The notes under the pieces are model-generated. The model was not told the DNA's origin and did not search any database. It worked only from the letters and a program-made list of their open reading frames with translations. A DNA stretch of 64,000 nucleotides, from positions 62,001-126,000 of the forward strand of contig DASWYF010000022.1 in NCBI GenBank assembly GCA_036405135.1, read 5' to 3'. The stretch is from Verrucomicrobiia bacterium. GTDB taxonomy: Bacteria; Verrucomicrobiota; Verrucomicrobiia; Limisphaerales; JAEYXS01. Shown here one piece after another: positions 25,397-34,143 of the stretch (positions are counted from its first letter, which is position 1; each line of letters begins with the position of its first letter). The position numbers and the translations under genes were made by a program.

Positions 25397-27190
25397 TCAT
25401 CTGCTACCTGAAGCACGCCGATTATTACTCGGATCGCTGATTAGCGGTGTTTGGGAACGGTAGAGTGCCAGTCTGGCTTCCATGACTGCGCGCTCTTCGT
25501 TTGAAATGTTCACCGCGCGTTTCAACGCAAGCTCTTGGTAGCGAATTGCGGAGTCATATTTTCCATAACGCGAATTCACCGCCGCTGCTGCTTCCAGATG
25601 ATAGGGTTCGGATTCTTTCAGCACCTCCATAGCCTTGCTGACAATCATCAGTGGTTCCTCATTAGAACGAGAATTGGATTTGCTTGTGGCGGCCAATTCC
25701 ATGGCGCGTTCTGACATAATATCGAGATCGATGATTGCCAAGTCTTTGCGTCCAATTTTTTGGTGGAGTTTACTGCGCCTCCAATAAACAAGCATACTAT
25801 GTCCACCCGTGGGGTCATTTAGGATGGAGTTTGAGTAGTCGGCCAATGCTTTGTCGTATTCCTTTCGATCCTCATAAATCCGACCTCGATATTCGTAAGC
25901 CAACGCAATGGCTTCTTCTTTTGGGTGACTATATGTTGAATAATCAATATCCCGGTCATCGATTATCACGGAATAGTCGGCTATGGCCTCATCCATTTTA
26001 CCCAAGTAGGAATAATACAAAGCGCGGTTGTGTCGTGAACTGTAATACTTGGGATCAAGTTCCAGTCTTCGTGTATGGTCAGCAATCGACTTCTCGTAAT
26101 CCTTCAAATCTGCGTAAAGACTGGCCCGGCTGAAATAAACATCCTTGAAGGCATTCCACCGGCCAATCCCTTGGTCGAGCAAGGCGATGGATCTGCCGTA
26201 GGCGTCCAATGCTTCATCATATTTTTTCTCCTGCTGAAGTTTCCAGCCAAGATCATACAGTTCCCGTGCTTCTGTGGATTGTGGCGTAACTTGTGCTGTA
26301 TTTTTACCCGATATGGCTGGTCTTCTTATGGAAGTTTTGGCATTGATAGTGTTGCTCGTTACAACAGAGTTTTCTCGGATAATTGCCTTCGAGTTGCGGG
26401 TTTCAATCCTATGATTTTTGGGCGATGGTCTGTCAGCGAAATAAAGGCCTAACCCCACAACGCACAGTGCAATGCCAATGGTCACGGTTTTTAGCTTCGC
26501 CGTAGTGAACCCAGTCAGCAACCCTCCCAAAAGCGAAGCAGTGCTTGCAGCATGGGCTGCTTTTAGTGCGGCTGCTTGGACTGATCCTTCAACGCCGGGT
26601 GGAACTGCTTGTGCCGAATGCTCCAACAAGAAAGCACCCAAAAGGCCCGTCGTGCAGGCAACCTTCTTGGCCTCCAGCAAAGACCTGAGTTTTTCCAATG
26701 CCCGGTTTACCCGCATACGTGCGGCATCTTCTGTGACACCCAGCGTCATTCCGACTTGCACAAAGGATTTTCCCTGAAAGAACCGCAGGAGCAACGCGAT
26801 GCGTTCCTGCTCCGGGAGTTCGCTCATGGCTTCATCCAGATGTGGAGCGATGTCGTCCCAAGGCGTTTCTACGGTGGGTTGCGGTTGAATCATTTGGGCG
26901 GCCTCCAGTTCGCGGTGCTGACGGCGATACTCAGTCCGCCAATACTTGGCCGTCATCAGGCAGGCGGTTTGGTGGAGCCAGCTCGCGAGTGCTGCTTCGG
27001 AACGGATCGTCCGGGCCTTATCAGCCAGCAGGCAAAATACGGATTGCGCGATCTCTTCTGCGATATGTGGCTTGCTGGTGCGGCGTAGCGCCACGGAATA
27101 AACCAGTGGCAGATGACGCTTCACCAACGCGGAAAAAGCTGCCTCCGACCGGTTATCCACATAATCCCGAAGTAGAGCTGTATCTTCCAT
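25397..27190 (-). CDS. ECF sigma factor fused to a membrane anchor and TPR domain
   Basis: From the ATG at 27190 (MEDTALLRDYVDNRSEAAF) the protein has 597 residues. Residues 1-90 are sigma region 2 and 120-175 region 4 (LPEQERIALLLRF, then a helix-turn-helix around VTEDAARMRVNRALEKL). A linker precedes one membrane helix (234-252, VTIGIALCVVGLGLYF). The remaining 340 residues carry TPR repeats (about 300-580) and would lie in the periplasm. Sigma factors with long C-terminal extensions are frequent in Pedosphaera-type genomes. Inference: extracytoplasmic TPR sensing controls the attached sigma part directly, without a separate anti-sigma factor. Confidence 0.85.
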   Translation of the reverse strand: MEDTALLRDYVDNRSEAAFSALVKRHLPLVYSVALRRTSKPHIAEEIAQSVFCLLADKARTIRSEAALASWLHQTACLMTAKYWRTEYRRQHRELEAAQMIQPQPTVETPWDDIAPHLDEAMSELPEQERIALLLRFFQGKSFVQVGMTLGVTEDAARMRVNRALEKLRSLLEAKKVACTTGLLGAFLLEHSAQAVPPGVEGSVQAAALKAAHAASTASLLGGLLTGFTTAKLKTVTIGIALCVVGLGLYFADRPSPKNHRIETRNSKAIIRENSVVTSNTINAKTSIRRPAISGKNTAQVTPQSTEARELYDLGWKLQQEKKYDEALDAYGRSIALLDQGIGRWNAFKDVYFSRASLYADLKDYEKSIADHTRRLELDPKYYSSRHNRALYYSYLGKMDEAIADYSVIIDDRDIDYSTYSHPKEEAIALAYEYRGRIYEDRKEYDKALADYSNSILNDPTGGHSMLVYWRRSKLHQKIGRKDLAIIDLDIMSERAMELAATSKSNSRSNEEPLMIVSKAMEVLKESEPYHLEAAAAVNSRYGKYDSAIRYQELALKRAVNISNEERAVMEARLALYRSQTPLISDPSNNRRASGSR

Positions 27191-27367
27191 CTTGCCTGAT
27201 AAGTTCCCGCGGACGGACAAAGCGAACAGGAAACTGCAAAAGATTTTGCTGCTCTCCCGAGATTTCAGCAATCACATAGAAAGCGATCTGGATATGGGGT
27301 GATTGCCTTTTCTTTTGAGGGAAAAGCCTGCCGTTAAGATGCCATCTCAGTGATGGTAGTTTCCCGG

Positions 27368-27610
27368 ATGAAAACGACGCGCAAACCTTCCCACACGAAA
27401 AAGCGTGCGATCAATAAATCAGTTGATCGCCGCTTCAAGATGCGGCATCAGCGGGCTTCAACGAATTCTTCCAATGCCGGGACATCTCTTTTGGACATCC
27501 CTGACGTGCCTCGTCAAAAGAGAAAGCAGGGTGGTCCAAGCCGTTTGCAGCTGGGTCGGACTTTGAACCAAGGAGAACTCGCAGACCGCGATCCGGTGCG
27601 TGAAGATTAG
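27368..27610 (+). CDS. Hypothetical small basic protein
   Basis: An 80-codon frame from ATG 27368 (MKTTRKPSHTKKRAINKSV), rich in Lys and Arg in its first half, with no domain I recognise. It lies in the 500-bp gap between the divergent sigma-TPR gene and the aminotransferase gene. Coding status is uncertain: the composition is not clearly that of the neighbours and no strong ribosome site is seen. The remaining gap bases show nothing further. Confidence 0.3.
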   Translation: MKTTRKPSHTKKRAINKSVDRRFKMRHQRASTNSSNAGTSLLDIPDVPRQKRKQGGPSRLQLGRTLNQGELADRDPVRED

Positions 27611-27689
27611 TTTTAAGCGGACAACATAATTTTTTCCGCGAAAGATTGCAGCCGCGAACGGCCTCGTTACTCTTCGCCGAAATCTAAAT

Positions 27690-28865
27690 ATGCCGTCCAC
27701 CGCCACACGTCTTGCCGGTTTCACCGAGTCCGTCATTCGCGGAATGACACGCTTGGCGAACCGCCACGGGTCCATCAATCTCGCGCAAGGCTTCCCTGAT
27801 TTCGAGCCGCCTGCTGAATTGCTCGCCGCTCTGAAACGTGCCGCCGATGGCCCGTATCATCAATACGCCGTGACTTGGGGCGCACCGCGCTTTCGTGAGG
27901 CGTTGGCGAAGAAGATCCGGCACTTCAGCGGCCTGCCCATTGAGGCGGATAAACATCTCGTCGTTACTTGCGGCAGCACCGAGGCGATGATGGTGGCCAT
28001 GATGACCGCGTGTAATCCCGGCGATAAAGTCATCGTGTTCTCGCCCTTCTACGAGAACTATGCGGCCGATGCGATCCTCTGCGGCGCCACGCCCATCTAC
28101 GTGCCCTTGCGCCCGCCGCAATTCGATTACACGAAAGCCGAACTCACCGCTGCCTTCGCGCAAAAGCCCAAGGCCATCATCCTGTGCAATCCTTCCAATC
28201 CCTGCGGCAAGGTGTTCACTCGTGCAGAACTTTTGGAGATTGCCGTGCTCGCGCAGGAGCATGACGTGTTCGTCATCGCGGATGAAGTGTATGAACACAT
28301 CGTCTATGCACCGCAGGAGCACATCAGCGTGGCGACGTTGCCGGGCATGTTCGAGCGCACCATAACGTGTAACTCGCTTTCGAAAACGTATTCCATCACC
28401 GGCTGGCGCTTAGGCTATGTGCAGGCCGCGCCGGAGGTGATCGCGCAAGCCCGCAAGGTGCATGACTTCCTCACCGTCGGTGCCGCCGCGCCGTTGCAAG
28501 AAGCCGCCGTGACGGGCTTGGAATTCCCGCCGGAATACTACGCCGGGTTGCAGCAGAGCTATCAGCGGAAGAAAGAAGTGTTCCTCAGCTACCTCGCCCA
28601 AACTGGTTTGCCGTATTCTGAGCCGCAAGGTGCCTACTACGTGCTGCTGGATATCTCCTCGCTTGGCTTCACCGATGACACCAAGGCTGCCGAATGGCTT
28701 ACCACCGAGATCGGCGTCACCGGCGTGCCCGGATCCAGCTTCTTCCGCGAACCTGTGAACCACCTCGTCCGCTTCCATTTCGCCAAGAAAGAGGAAACCT
28801 TGCGCGCAGCGGGGGAGAAGTTGCTGCAGTTGAAAACGAAGCGTCCTGCTGGATCCGTTCGGTGA
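27690..28865 (+). CDS. PLP-dependent class I/II aminotransferase
   Basis: A 391-residue fold-type I aminotransferase. The PLP lysine lies in NSLSKTYSITGWRLGY; NPSNPCGKVF and DEVYEHIVY are the substrate and cofactor blocks. The N-terminal INLAQGFPDFEPP and the SITGWRLG form resemble methionine/kynurenine-type transaminases (YbdL/KAT branch) more than AspC. Such an enzyme could close methionine salvage with mtnA, but they are 19 kb apart. It ends at a bidirectional terminator. Confidence 0.85.
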   Translation: MPSTATRLAGFTESVIRGMTRLANRHGSINLAQGFPDFEPPAELLAALKRAADGPYHQYAVTWGAPRFREALAKKIRHFSGLPIEADKHLVVTCGSTEAMMVAMMTACNPGDKVIVFSPFYENYAADAILCGATPIYVPLRPPQFDYTKAELTAAFAQKPKAIILCNPSNPCGKVFTRAELLEIAVLAQEHDVFVIADEVYEHIVYAPQEHISVATLPGMFERTITCNSLSKTYSITGWRLGYVQAAPEVIAQARKVHDFLTVGAAAPLQEAAVTGLEFPPEYYAGLQQSYQRKKEVFLSYLAQTGLPYSEPQGAYYVLLDISSLGFTDDTKAAEWLTTEIGVTGVPGSSFFREPVNHLVRFHFAKKEETLRAAGEKLLQLKTKRPAGSVR

Positions 28866-28905
28866 AGAAAAAGGCCGGTCCGACTGGACCGGCCTCTTCT
28901 TTTCT
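28864..28905. terminator. Bidirectional terminator
   Basis: Nine-bp GC-rich stem GGCCGGTCC / GGACCGGCC (28873-28881, 28886-28894), loop GACT, with CTCTTCTTTTCT on the plus side and TTTTTCTTCACC on the minus side. It serves the aminotransferase and the converging TPR gene. Confidence 0.9.
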
Positions 28906-28915
28906 AGATTGTCGC

Positions 28916-30310
28916 TTACTTCTTCGCCGCGTAATAGGCATCCACCTTGCCTGCAACATCCTTGTAACCGATGTCCACTTCGTAGATGACCTTGAACTGT
29001 TCGATGGCTTCCTCGCCTTTGCCCATCTTCTCATAGAGATCGCCCAGCATGTAGAGGATGTCTTTCTTTTCCTCGTCCATGCCGGCTTTTTCCTTGAGGG
29101 CATCTTGCAAACGGGCGATGGCGAAATCGTTCTTGCCGGTAGCGGCAAAAATCTTCGCCATCTGCACGAGGGAGGCTACGCGACGGTTGCCGTGATTGCG
29201 CGTCTTCTGGAATTCCTGCAAGGCTTCGTTGTAACGCGCGAGCTTGAGGAGCATCACTGCGTAATCGTAGCGGATGAGCAAGTCGTTCGGATATTTCTCC
29301 ACGCGACGTTTGACATCCTCGATCTGGAACTCCGCCTTTTGTTTCTCGATCTCGGCACGTTGCTGGTCGTAATCTGGAGATTCCTTGTCGAGGGCGATGA
29401 CCTGTTGGTCGAAGCGCTTGCTCTTCAATTCATTGATGATGCGTTCCATGTTGGCATCACCGGCGCCGACTTCCATCAGCATGCCATAATACTTGATGGC
29501 CTTGTCGTAGTCCTTGGCCTGCACGTAGAGATCGGCCACGACCTTTGCCTGTTGGATATTGGAGGGGTCTTCGCGCAGTTTGTCCACGGCTTCATCCAGC
29601 AGCTTGAGTGTCTGCTCGATGGAACGAACCTGTTTGGACTCCTGTTCCAGCGCGATCGCCTCTTCCTTGTTCTTGAGGATGTCGCGATAGGAGCCTTTGC
29701 CATCGGCCAGACCTTCGTAGCCGCCTTCCTGCAAGGTCTTGGTCGCCGAAAGGTCTTTCAAGAGAACGGCGATCTCGGTGTCGTTGCGATTCTTATTGAG
29801 CAACTCGTGATAGACCAGCTCCGCCTTGGAGAAGGCTTTGCTCGCGATGTAGGCACGTGCCAGAGCCATGGCGATGCCGCGGTCATTCGGGTTGTTCTTG
29901 CGATTCTGTTCCAGTGAGAAGATGGCCGTCTTGGGCAGGTCGGCATTCATCGCGGCTTCAGCCAGCGTATTATGCGCCATGCTGTTGTCCGGATCGCTGT
30001 TCAGGATCTGTTCGCAGGTTGCGATGGCTTCGTAAGGATTCTTTTTAACCAAGACAGCAGCTTTGGCGATGAGCGGTGAACTGCCCGCAGTGCTCATGAC
30101 CTTGCCAAAAAAGCTGGTCTTCTTGCTGGCCTTGGCGATCTGGGCAGCGCGCAAAGCCTGGCGGCAATCAAAGAAGCCTGGCTCCTTCTGCAGTGCTTGG
30201 AGGTAAAACAAAAAGGCGTAGTCCCAGTTCTCCCGCTGAACCGCTGCATTTCCCTTTTCTAGCAAATCCCGCACATCCCGTGGGATTTCGTTACTGTTCT
30301 TCTCTGGCAT
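28916..30310 (-). CDS. TPR-repeat protein
   Basis: A 464-residue soluble protein made largely of tetratricopeptide repeats: clear units near 24-50 (NWDYAFLFYLQAL), 95-185 and again 250-300 and 360-460 (AIEQFKVIYEVDIGYKDVA). A charged coiled-coil stretch lies at about 300-345. There is no signal peptide. No enzymatic motif is seen. It probably scaffolds other proteins; no partner is evident from the neighbours (tRNA-Leu upstream on the opposite strand). Confidence 0.75.
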   Translation of the reverse strand: MPEKNSNEIPRDVRDLLEKGNAAVQRENWDYAFLFYLQALQKEPGFFDCRQALRAAQIAKASKKTSFFGKVMSTAGSSPLIAKAAVLVKKNPYEAIATCEQILNSDPDNSMAHNTLAEAAMNADLPKTAIFSLEQNRKNNPNDRGIAMALARAYIASKAFSKAELVYHELLNKNRNDTEIAVLLKDLSATKTLQEGGYEGLADGKGSYRDILKNKEEAIALEQESKQVRSIEQTLKLLDEAVDKLREDPSNIQQAKVVADLYVQAKDYDKAIKYYGMLMEVGAGDANMERIINELKSKRFDQQVIALDKESPDYDQQRAEIEKQKAEFQIEDVKRRVEKYPNDLLIRYDYAVMLLKLARYNEALQEFQKTRNHGNRRVASLVQMAKIFAATGKNDFAIARLQDALKEKAGMDEEKKDILYMLGDLYEKMGKGEEAIEQFKVIYEVDIGYKDVAGKVDAYYAAKK

Positions 30311-30453
30311 GGCTTTGATAGTATTTTCCCCCGCTGAAAAAATCCACAGGAAATCCCGGGGCGTCCTTGGAATGCCTTTTGGTCTCGTTCATCGGGTTAT
30401 TGATAAATTCGCTTGCACTCGCAGAAATTCAAGGTTCAATTACGCGCTCGGTT

Positions 30454-30538
30454 GCGGTTATGGCGAAATTGGCAGACGCGCTACCTTGAGGTGGTAGTGG
30501 GGAAACCCATGCAGGTTCAAGTCCTGCTAACCGCACCA
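30454..30538 (+). tRNA. tRNA-Leu (GAG)
   Basis: An 85-base cloverleaf with acceptor stem GCGGTTA / TAACCGC, long variable arm typical of Leu (TGGGGAAACCCAT), T arm GCAGGTTCAAGTCCTGC and an encoded CCA end. The anticodon loop TTGAGGT gives anticodon GAG. Confidence 0.96.
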
Positions 30539-30945
30539 AATTCTGCAAAACAAGAATCCCCCAAAAGTCAGTGGATGACTCGCAGGGGCTTGTGTGGCAG
30601 GAGGTTGCCGCTGGCACCGGGTATAATAAAACGATTGAGCGTTTTCCGGTGGCCGGGGTCCAAAAGGAAAGAAACTTAGCGAAAGCCGATGGCATTCTAC
30701 GGGGTTTATGGTATAGTGCTGGTTAACAGGTGAAATTCTAGTTGCATTTGCGGAATATTAGGTTTAGTTACTGCCGCGTTGCAGGTATTAACCGGCCCCT
30801 AGTAAGTCAGGTTTTCTCAGTTTCTATGTTCTTGGGTTCCGGTTCTCCCTAGACGATTCATCGTTCCAAGTGGACTTCATCATTTGATGTCTTTGGCCGG
30901 GTCAGTCAGGGGCGCACCCATTTATATTTTTAAGTCGATACATCT
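30539..30945. other. Long rho leader / intergenic region
   Basis: A 407-bp gap between tRNA-Leu and rho. No reading frame of interest was found. A TATAGT hexamer lies near 30711 with no good -35. The length allows an untranslated leader in which Rho could limit its own transcription, as known for rho in other bacteria; no specific structure was identified. Confidence 0.5.
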
Positions 30946-32073
30946 ATGAACAAACCGTCAGTGAATACGCCGGAAACAGGTTCCGGCTATTTGGAAATAT
31001 CCGAAAAGGGCTTTGGCTTCCTCCGTTCCCCAGAGAGCCGGTTCCAACCCAAGCCTTCCGACATCTTCGTCACGCCTGATACCATCAAACGCAGCTTCCT
31101 CCGTGAAGGGGCCTTGATTAGTGGCACGCTCCAACCGCCGCATCGTGGCAACAGCCCGCAGCTCCGCGAAGTGCAGGCCGTCAACGGCATGCCGTTCTCT
31201 GATTACACCAAGCTGGTGCGCTTCGAGAACCTGACCTCCATCGACCCGACGGAAAAGTTCACGCTGGAAACCGCGCCGGACATCCTTGAGACGCGCATCA
31301 TCGACCTCGTCACGCCCATCGGCAAAGGCACGCGCGGTCTGATCGTGGCACCTCCGCGCACGGGTAAAACGACCATCCTCAAGCAGATCGCCAATGCGGT
31401 GACGACGAATCACCCAGAGGTGCATGTGATTGTGTTGCTCATCGACGAACGTCCTGAGGAAGTCACCGACTTCCAGCGTTCCGTGAAGGCCGAAGTGGTG
31501 GCCTCCTCGAACGATATGGACCTGGAAACGCATGTGCGTCTCTCCCGCTTCATGATCGAGCGTTGCCGTCGCATGGTGGAATGCGGCAAGGACGTGCTCG
31601 TGCTGCTGGACTCCATCACCCGCGTGGCCCGCGCTTACAACAGCGTGCATGGCGGCAGCGGCCGTACGATGACCGGTGGTGTGGATGCCCGCGCTCTGGA
31701 AATCCCCCGTAAGATGTTCGCCGCTGCGCGTAATATTGAAGGCGGCGGTTCCCTCACGATTCTCGCCACGGCGCTCGTCGATACCGGTAGCCGCATGGAT
31801 GAACTGATTTTCCAAGAATTCAAAGGCACGGGTAACATGGAATTGGTGCTCGATCGCAAGCTGTCTGATCGCCGTCTGTATCCGGCCATCGACATCCCGA
31901 AGTCCGGCACTCGTAAGGAAGAAAAACTCTTCGCCGCGAAGAATCTGGAATCCATCCGCAAGCTCCGCCGTATGATGGTGGACTTGAACCCGATCGAGGC
32001 CATGGAGACCCTTCAGGCCGCGCTCAAGAAGCACAAGACGAACGACGAGTTGCTCGCGAAGCTGATCGGCTAA
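30946..32073 (+). CDS. rho: Transcription termination factor Rho (short form)
   Basis: A 375-residue Rho that starts almost directly at the RNA-binding OB domain (GYLEISEKGFGFLRSP, 14-29) and lacks the usual N-terminal helical region. The ATPase part has the P-loop APPRTGKT, the DERPEEVTDFQRSV block, Walker B VLVLLDSITR and the Q-loop/R-loop region NSVHGGSGRTMTGGVD. Rho is a hexameric helicase that ends transcription. MtfA-type and WYL genes follow on the same strand. Confidence 0.96.
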   Translation: MNKPSVNTPETGSGYLEISEKGFGFLRSPESRFQPKPSDIFVTPDTIKRSFLREGALISGTLQPPHRGNSPQLREVQAVNGMPFSDYTKLVRFENLTSIDPTEKFTLETAPDILETRIIDLVTPIGKGTRGLIVAPPRTGKTTILKQIANAVTTNHPEVHVIVLLIDERPEEVTDFQRSVKAEVVASSNDMDLETHVRLSRFMIERCRRMVECGKDVLVLLDSITRVARAYNSVHGGSGRTMTGGVDARALEIPRKMFAAARNIEGGGSLTILATALVDTGSRMDELIFQEFKGTGNMELVLDRKLSDRRLYPAIDIPKSGTRKEEKLFAAKNLESIRKLRRMMVDLNPIEAMETLQAALKKHKTNDELLAKLIG

Positions 32074-32111
32074 AAACGCGTTGTCCGCGCAGGCGGCCAA
32101 AATATCCCGGC

Positions 32112-32903
32112 ATGTTTGGGTATTTTAAACGTCGTCGTCGCGAACAACTGAAGGCACAGCCTTTCCCCACGGCGTGGCAGGACATCCTGCTGCGCCGTTT
32201 TCCTTTTTACGAACGGCTGGACGCCGCAGGCCGCGAAGCCCTGGAAGACCTCATCCAAGTCTTTCTGGGCGAGAAAGTCTTTGAAGGCTGTGGTGGCATG
32301 GAGATCACGGATGAGGTGCGGCTGGTTATCGCAGCCCAAGCCTGCCTGCTTCTGCTGAATCGCGATACGGATTGCTATCCCAAGCTGAAGACCATTCTCG
32401 TGTATCCCTCTGGCTATTTTGCCAAAGGCTCAGGAAATCACGGTGATCAGCAGGTGGAACACGAGGGGCAGGGCAGGTTGGGTGAATCATGGAATGCCGG
32501 TGTAGTGGTGCTGGCTTGGGATGCCACCCTGCATGGTGCGGCCAATGCCAATGATGGGCACAATCTGGTTTACCACGAGTTCGCCCATCAACTGGATCAG
32601 GAAGACGGTGCGGCAGATGGGGCGCCTTCATTGCCGGGAGATACCGTTCGCGAGCGATACGGGCGGCATCTGGCGTGGGCACGTATTCTCGGTGAGGAAT
32701 ATCGTGAGTTGCAGGAAGCTATCGAACGTGGGCGCAAGACGGTGATGGATGAATATGGTGGGAGCAACCCGGCGGAGTTTTTTGCGGTCGCCTCGGAATG
32801 TTTCTTTGAAAAGCCGCGACAGATGAGGAAGAATCACCCCGCACTCTACGAGGAACTGGAGAAGTTTTATCAACAGGACCCGGAGACGTACCTAGGGAAA
32901 TAG
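32112..32903 (+). CDS. mtfA: MtfA-type zinc peptidase (M90)
   Basis: A 263-residue cytoplasmic protein with the gluzincin motif H155-E-F-A-H159 in YHEFAHQLDQ and the family start RRRREQLKAQPFP. A downstream E in NPAEFFAVASECFFEKP is the probable third zinc ligand. MtfA of E. coli is an aminopeptidase whose activity responds to the glucose repressor Mlc; no Mlc is seen here. It starts 38 bp after rho and ends 1 bp before the WYL regulator, so these two form a unit directly before the proteasome locus. Confidence 0.9.
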   Translation: MFGYFKRRRREQLKAQPFPTAWQDILLRRFPFYERLDAAGREALEDLIQVFLGEKVFEGCGGMEITDEVRLVIAAQACLLLLNRDTDCYPKLKTILVYPSGYFAKGSGNHGDQQVEHEGQGRLGESWNAGVVVLAWDATLHGAANANDGHNLVYHEFAHQLDQEDGAADGAPSLPGDTVRERYGRHLAWARILGEEYRELQEAIERGRKTVMDEYGGSNPAEFFAVASECFFEKPRQMRKNHPALYEELEKFYQQDPETYLGK

Positions 32904-32904
32904 C

Positions 32905-33921
32905 ATGGCCAAGCGCTCCACAAAAAAGAAAGCACCGGCACCGCGTTCTGTACCCACCACGCGTCCTCCGCTGGACCGCATGATGCGCATCCATCAGGAG
33001 ATCCAGTTGGGTAAGTATCCGAACGGACCAGGCTTAGCGCGAGAACTGGAAGTGAGTGCTAAATCTGTCCAGCGCGATCTGGAGTTCATGCGCGACCGGA
33101 TGAATCTGCCGCTGGCTTACGATAAGGGTCGCAACGGTTATTATTACACGGAAGAAGTCGGTGCATTTCCCACGCTGCAAATAACCGAGGGTGAATTGTT
33201 CGCGTTGCTGGTGGCGGAAAAAGCATTGCAACAATATCGCGGCACGAATTTCGAGCGACCTTTGGTTTCGGCTTTCAAGAAGATGGCGTCTTCGCTACCA
33301 GACACGGTTTCATTGAATCTTGCAGATTGGGAGCAGACCATTTCTTTCCGCACCAGTGCTGAGCCGATCCTGAATCTAGAAGTGTTCGAGTTGTTGAGCA
33401 AAGCAGCGGCGGAGCGGAAGCAGCTCAAGCTGGAGTATCGCAAAGGCGGCCAGCGCAATACGGAGGAGCGTGTGGTGGACCCGTATCATCTGGCGAATAT
33501 CAATGGTGAATGGTTCCTCTTCGCCTTCGATCATTTGCGCAATGACCTGCGGACGTTTGCGCCCGCACGTATCGTAAAAGCGGAGCCGACGGGCAAGAAG
33601 TTCGCGCGACCGGAGAAGTTCTCTTTGGAGAAACGGTTGCGTGATAGCTTTGGCGTTCATTCCGGGCAGAAGGAGCAAACGGTGATCATCCGTTTCGATG
33701 AGTTTGCGGCGGATTACATCCGGGAGAAACGCTGGCATCCTTCACAGCAGCTTAAAGAGTTGGAAGGTGGCGGCGCGGAATTGACGATGAAGCTATCGAG
33801 CCTTATCGAGGTGCAACGATGGATCCTTGGTTGGGGGGGACATGCGCAAGCGGTGGAGCCGAAGGAACTGATTGAATCCGTGAAGAATGCCGTGACCGCG
33901 CTGGGTAAGAGTTTGGAGTAA
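32905..33921 (+). CDS. WYL-domain transcriptional regulator (PafBC-type)
   Basis: A 338-residue protein: a basic leader, a winged HTH at about 30-85 (GLARELEVSAKSVQRDLEFMRD), then a WYL domain (about 165-235) with YHLANINGEWFLFAFDHL and TFAPARI, and a WCX C-terminal part (about 255-330). WYL proteins bind nucleic-acid ligands; in actinobacteria PafB and PafC are WYL regulators encoded next to the proteasome ligase and control the DNA-damage response. Its place before the proteasome locus makes the same link plausible here. Confidence 0.88.
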   Translation: MAKRSTKKKAPAPRSVPTTRPPLDRMMRIHQEIQLGKYPNGPGLARELEVSAKSVQRDLEFMRDRMNLPLAYDKGRNGYYYTEEVGAFPTLQITEGELFALLVAEKALQQYRGTNFERPLVSAFKKMASSLPDTVSLNLADWEQTISFRTSAEPILNLEVFELLSKAAAERKQLKLEYRKGGQRNTEERVVDPYHLANINGEWFLFAFDHLRNDLRTFAPARIVKAEPTGKKFARPEKFSLEKRLRDSFGVHSGQKEQTVIIRFDEFAADYIREKRWHPSQQLKELEGGGAELTMKLSSLIEVQRWILGWGGHAQAVEPKELIESVKNAVTALGKSLE

Positions 33922-33922
33922 G

Positions 33923-34070
33923 GTGCTGCCGGATTCTAGCCGGCAGTTTGGGTGACGACGCAATTTGAGACGCGCTGAACTCTCAACAGCGAGAGGAAAT
34001 CCGACAGGATAAGGCAGAGAAAACAGGCTTCGTCGGATGCGCTCAACTGCCGGCTGGAATCCGGCAGCAC
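33923..34070. repeat. 148-bp element with 26-bp terminal inverted repeats
   Basis: The ends at 33923-33948 and 34045-34070 are reverse complements at 25 of 26 positions (one T/C difference). Each end is itself a hairpin (CTGCCGG...CCGGCAG). The inner part holds another short inverted pair (ATCCGAC / GTCGGAT). It carries no gene, like a small non-autonomous element, or two facing copies of a dispersed palindrome. It lies between the WYL regulator and the proteasomal ATPase. Confidence 0.8.
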
Positions 34071-34143
34071 GGGCGCTATGGCTAACTATCTCACTGGTTT
34101 CACTCCCGGTTGCGTTCCCGGCAAAACAGAGTAGTGTTCTGTT

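Noticed and set aside
30309-30497. Frame running into tRNA-Leu
   Set aside because: It overlaps half of a well-formed tRNA gene and has no ribosome site or family match.
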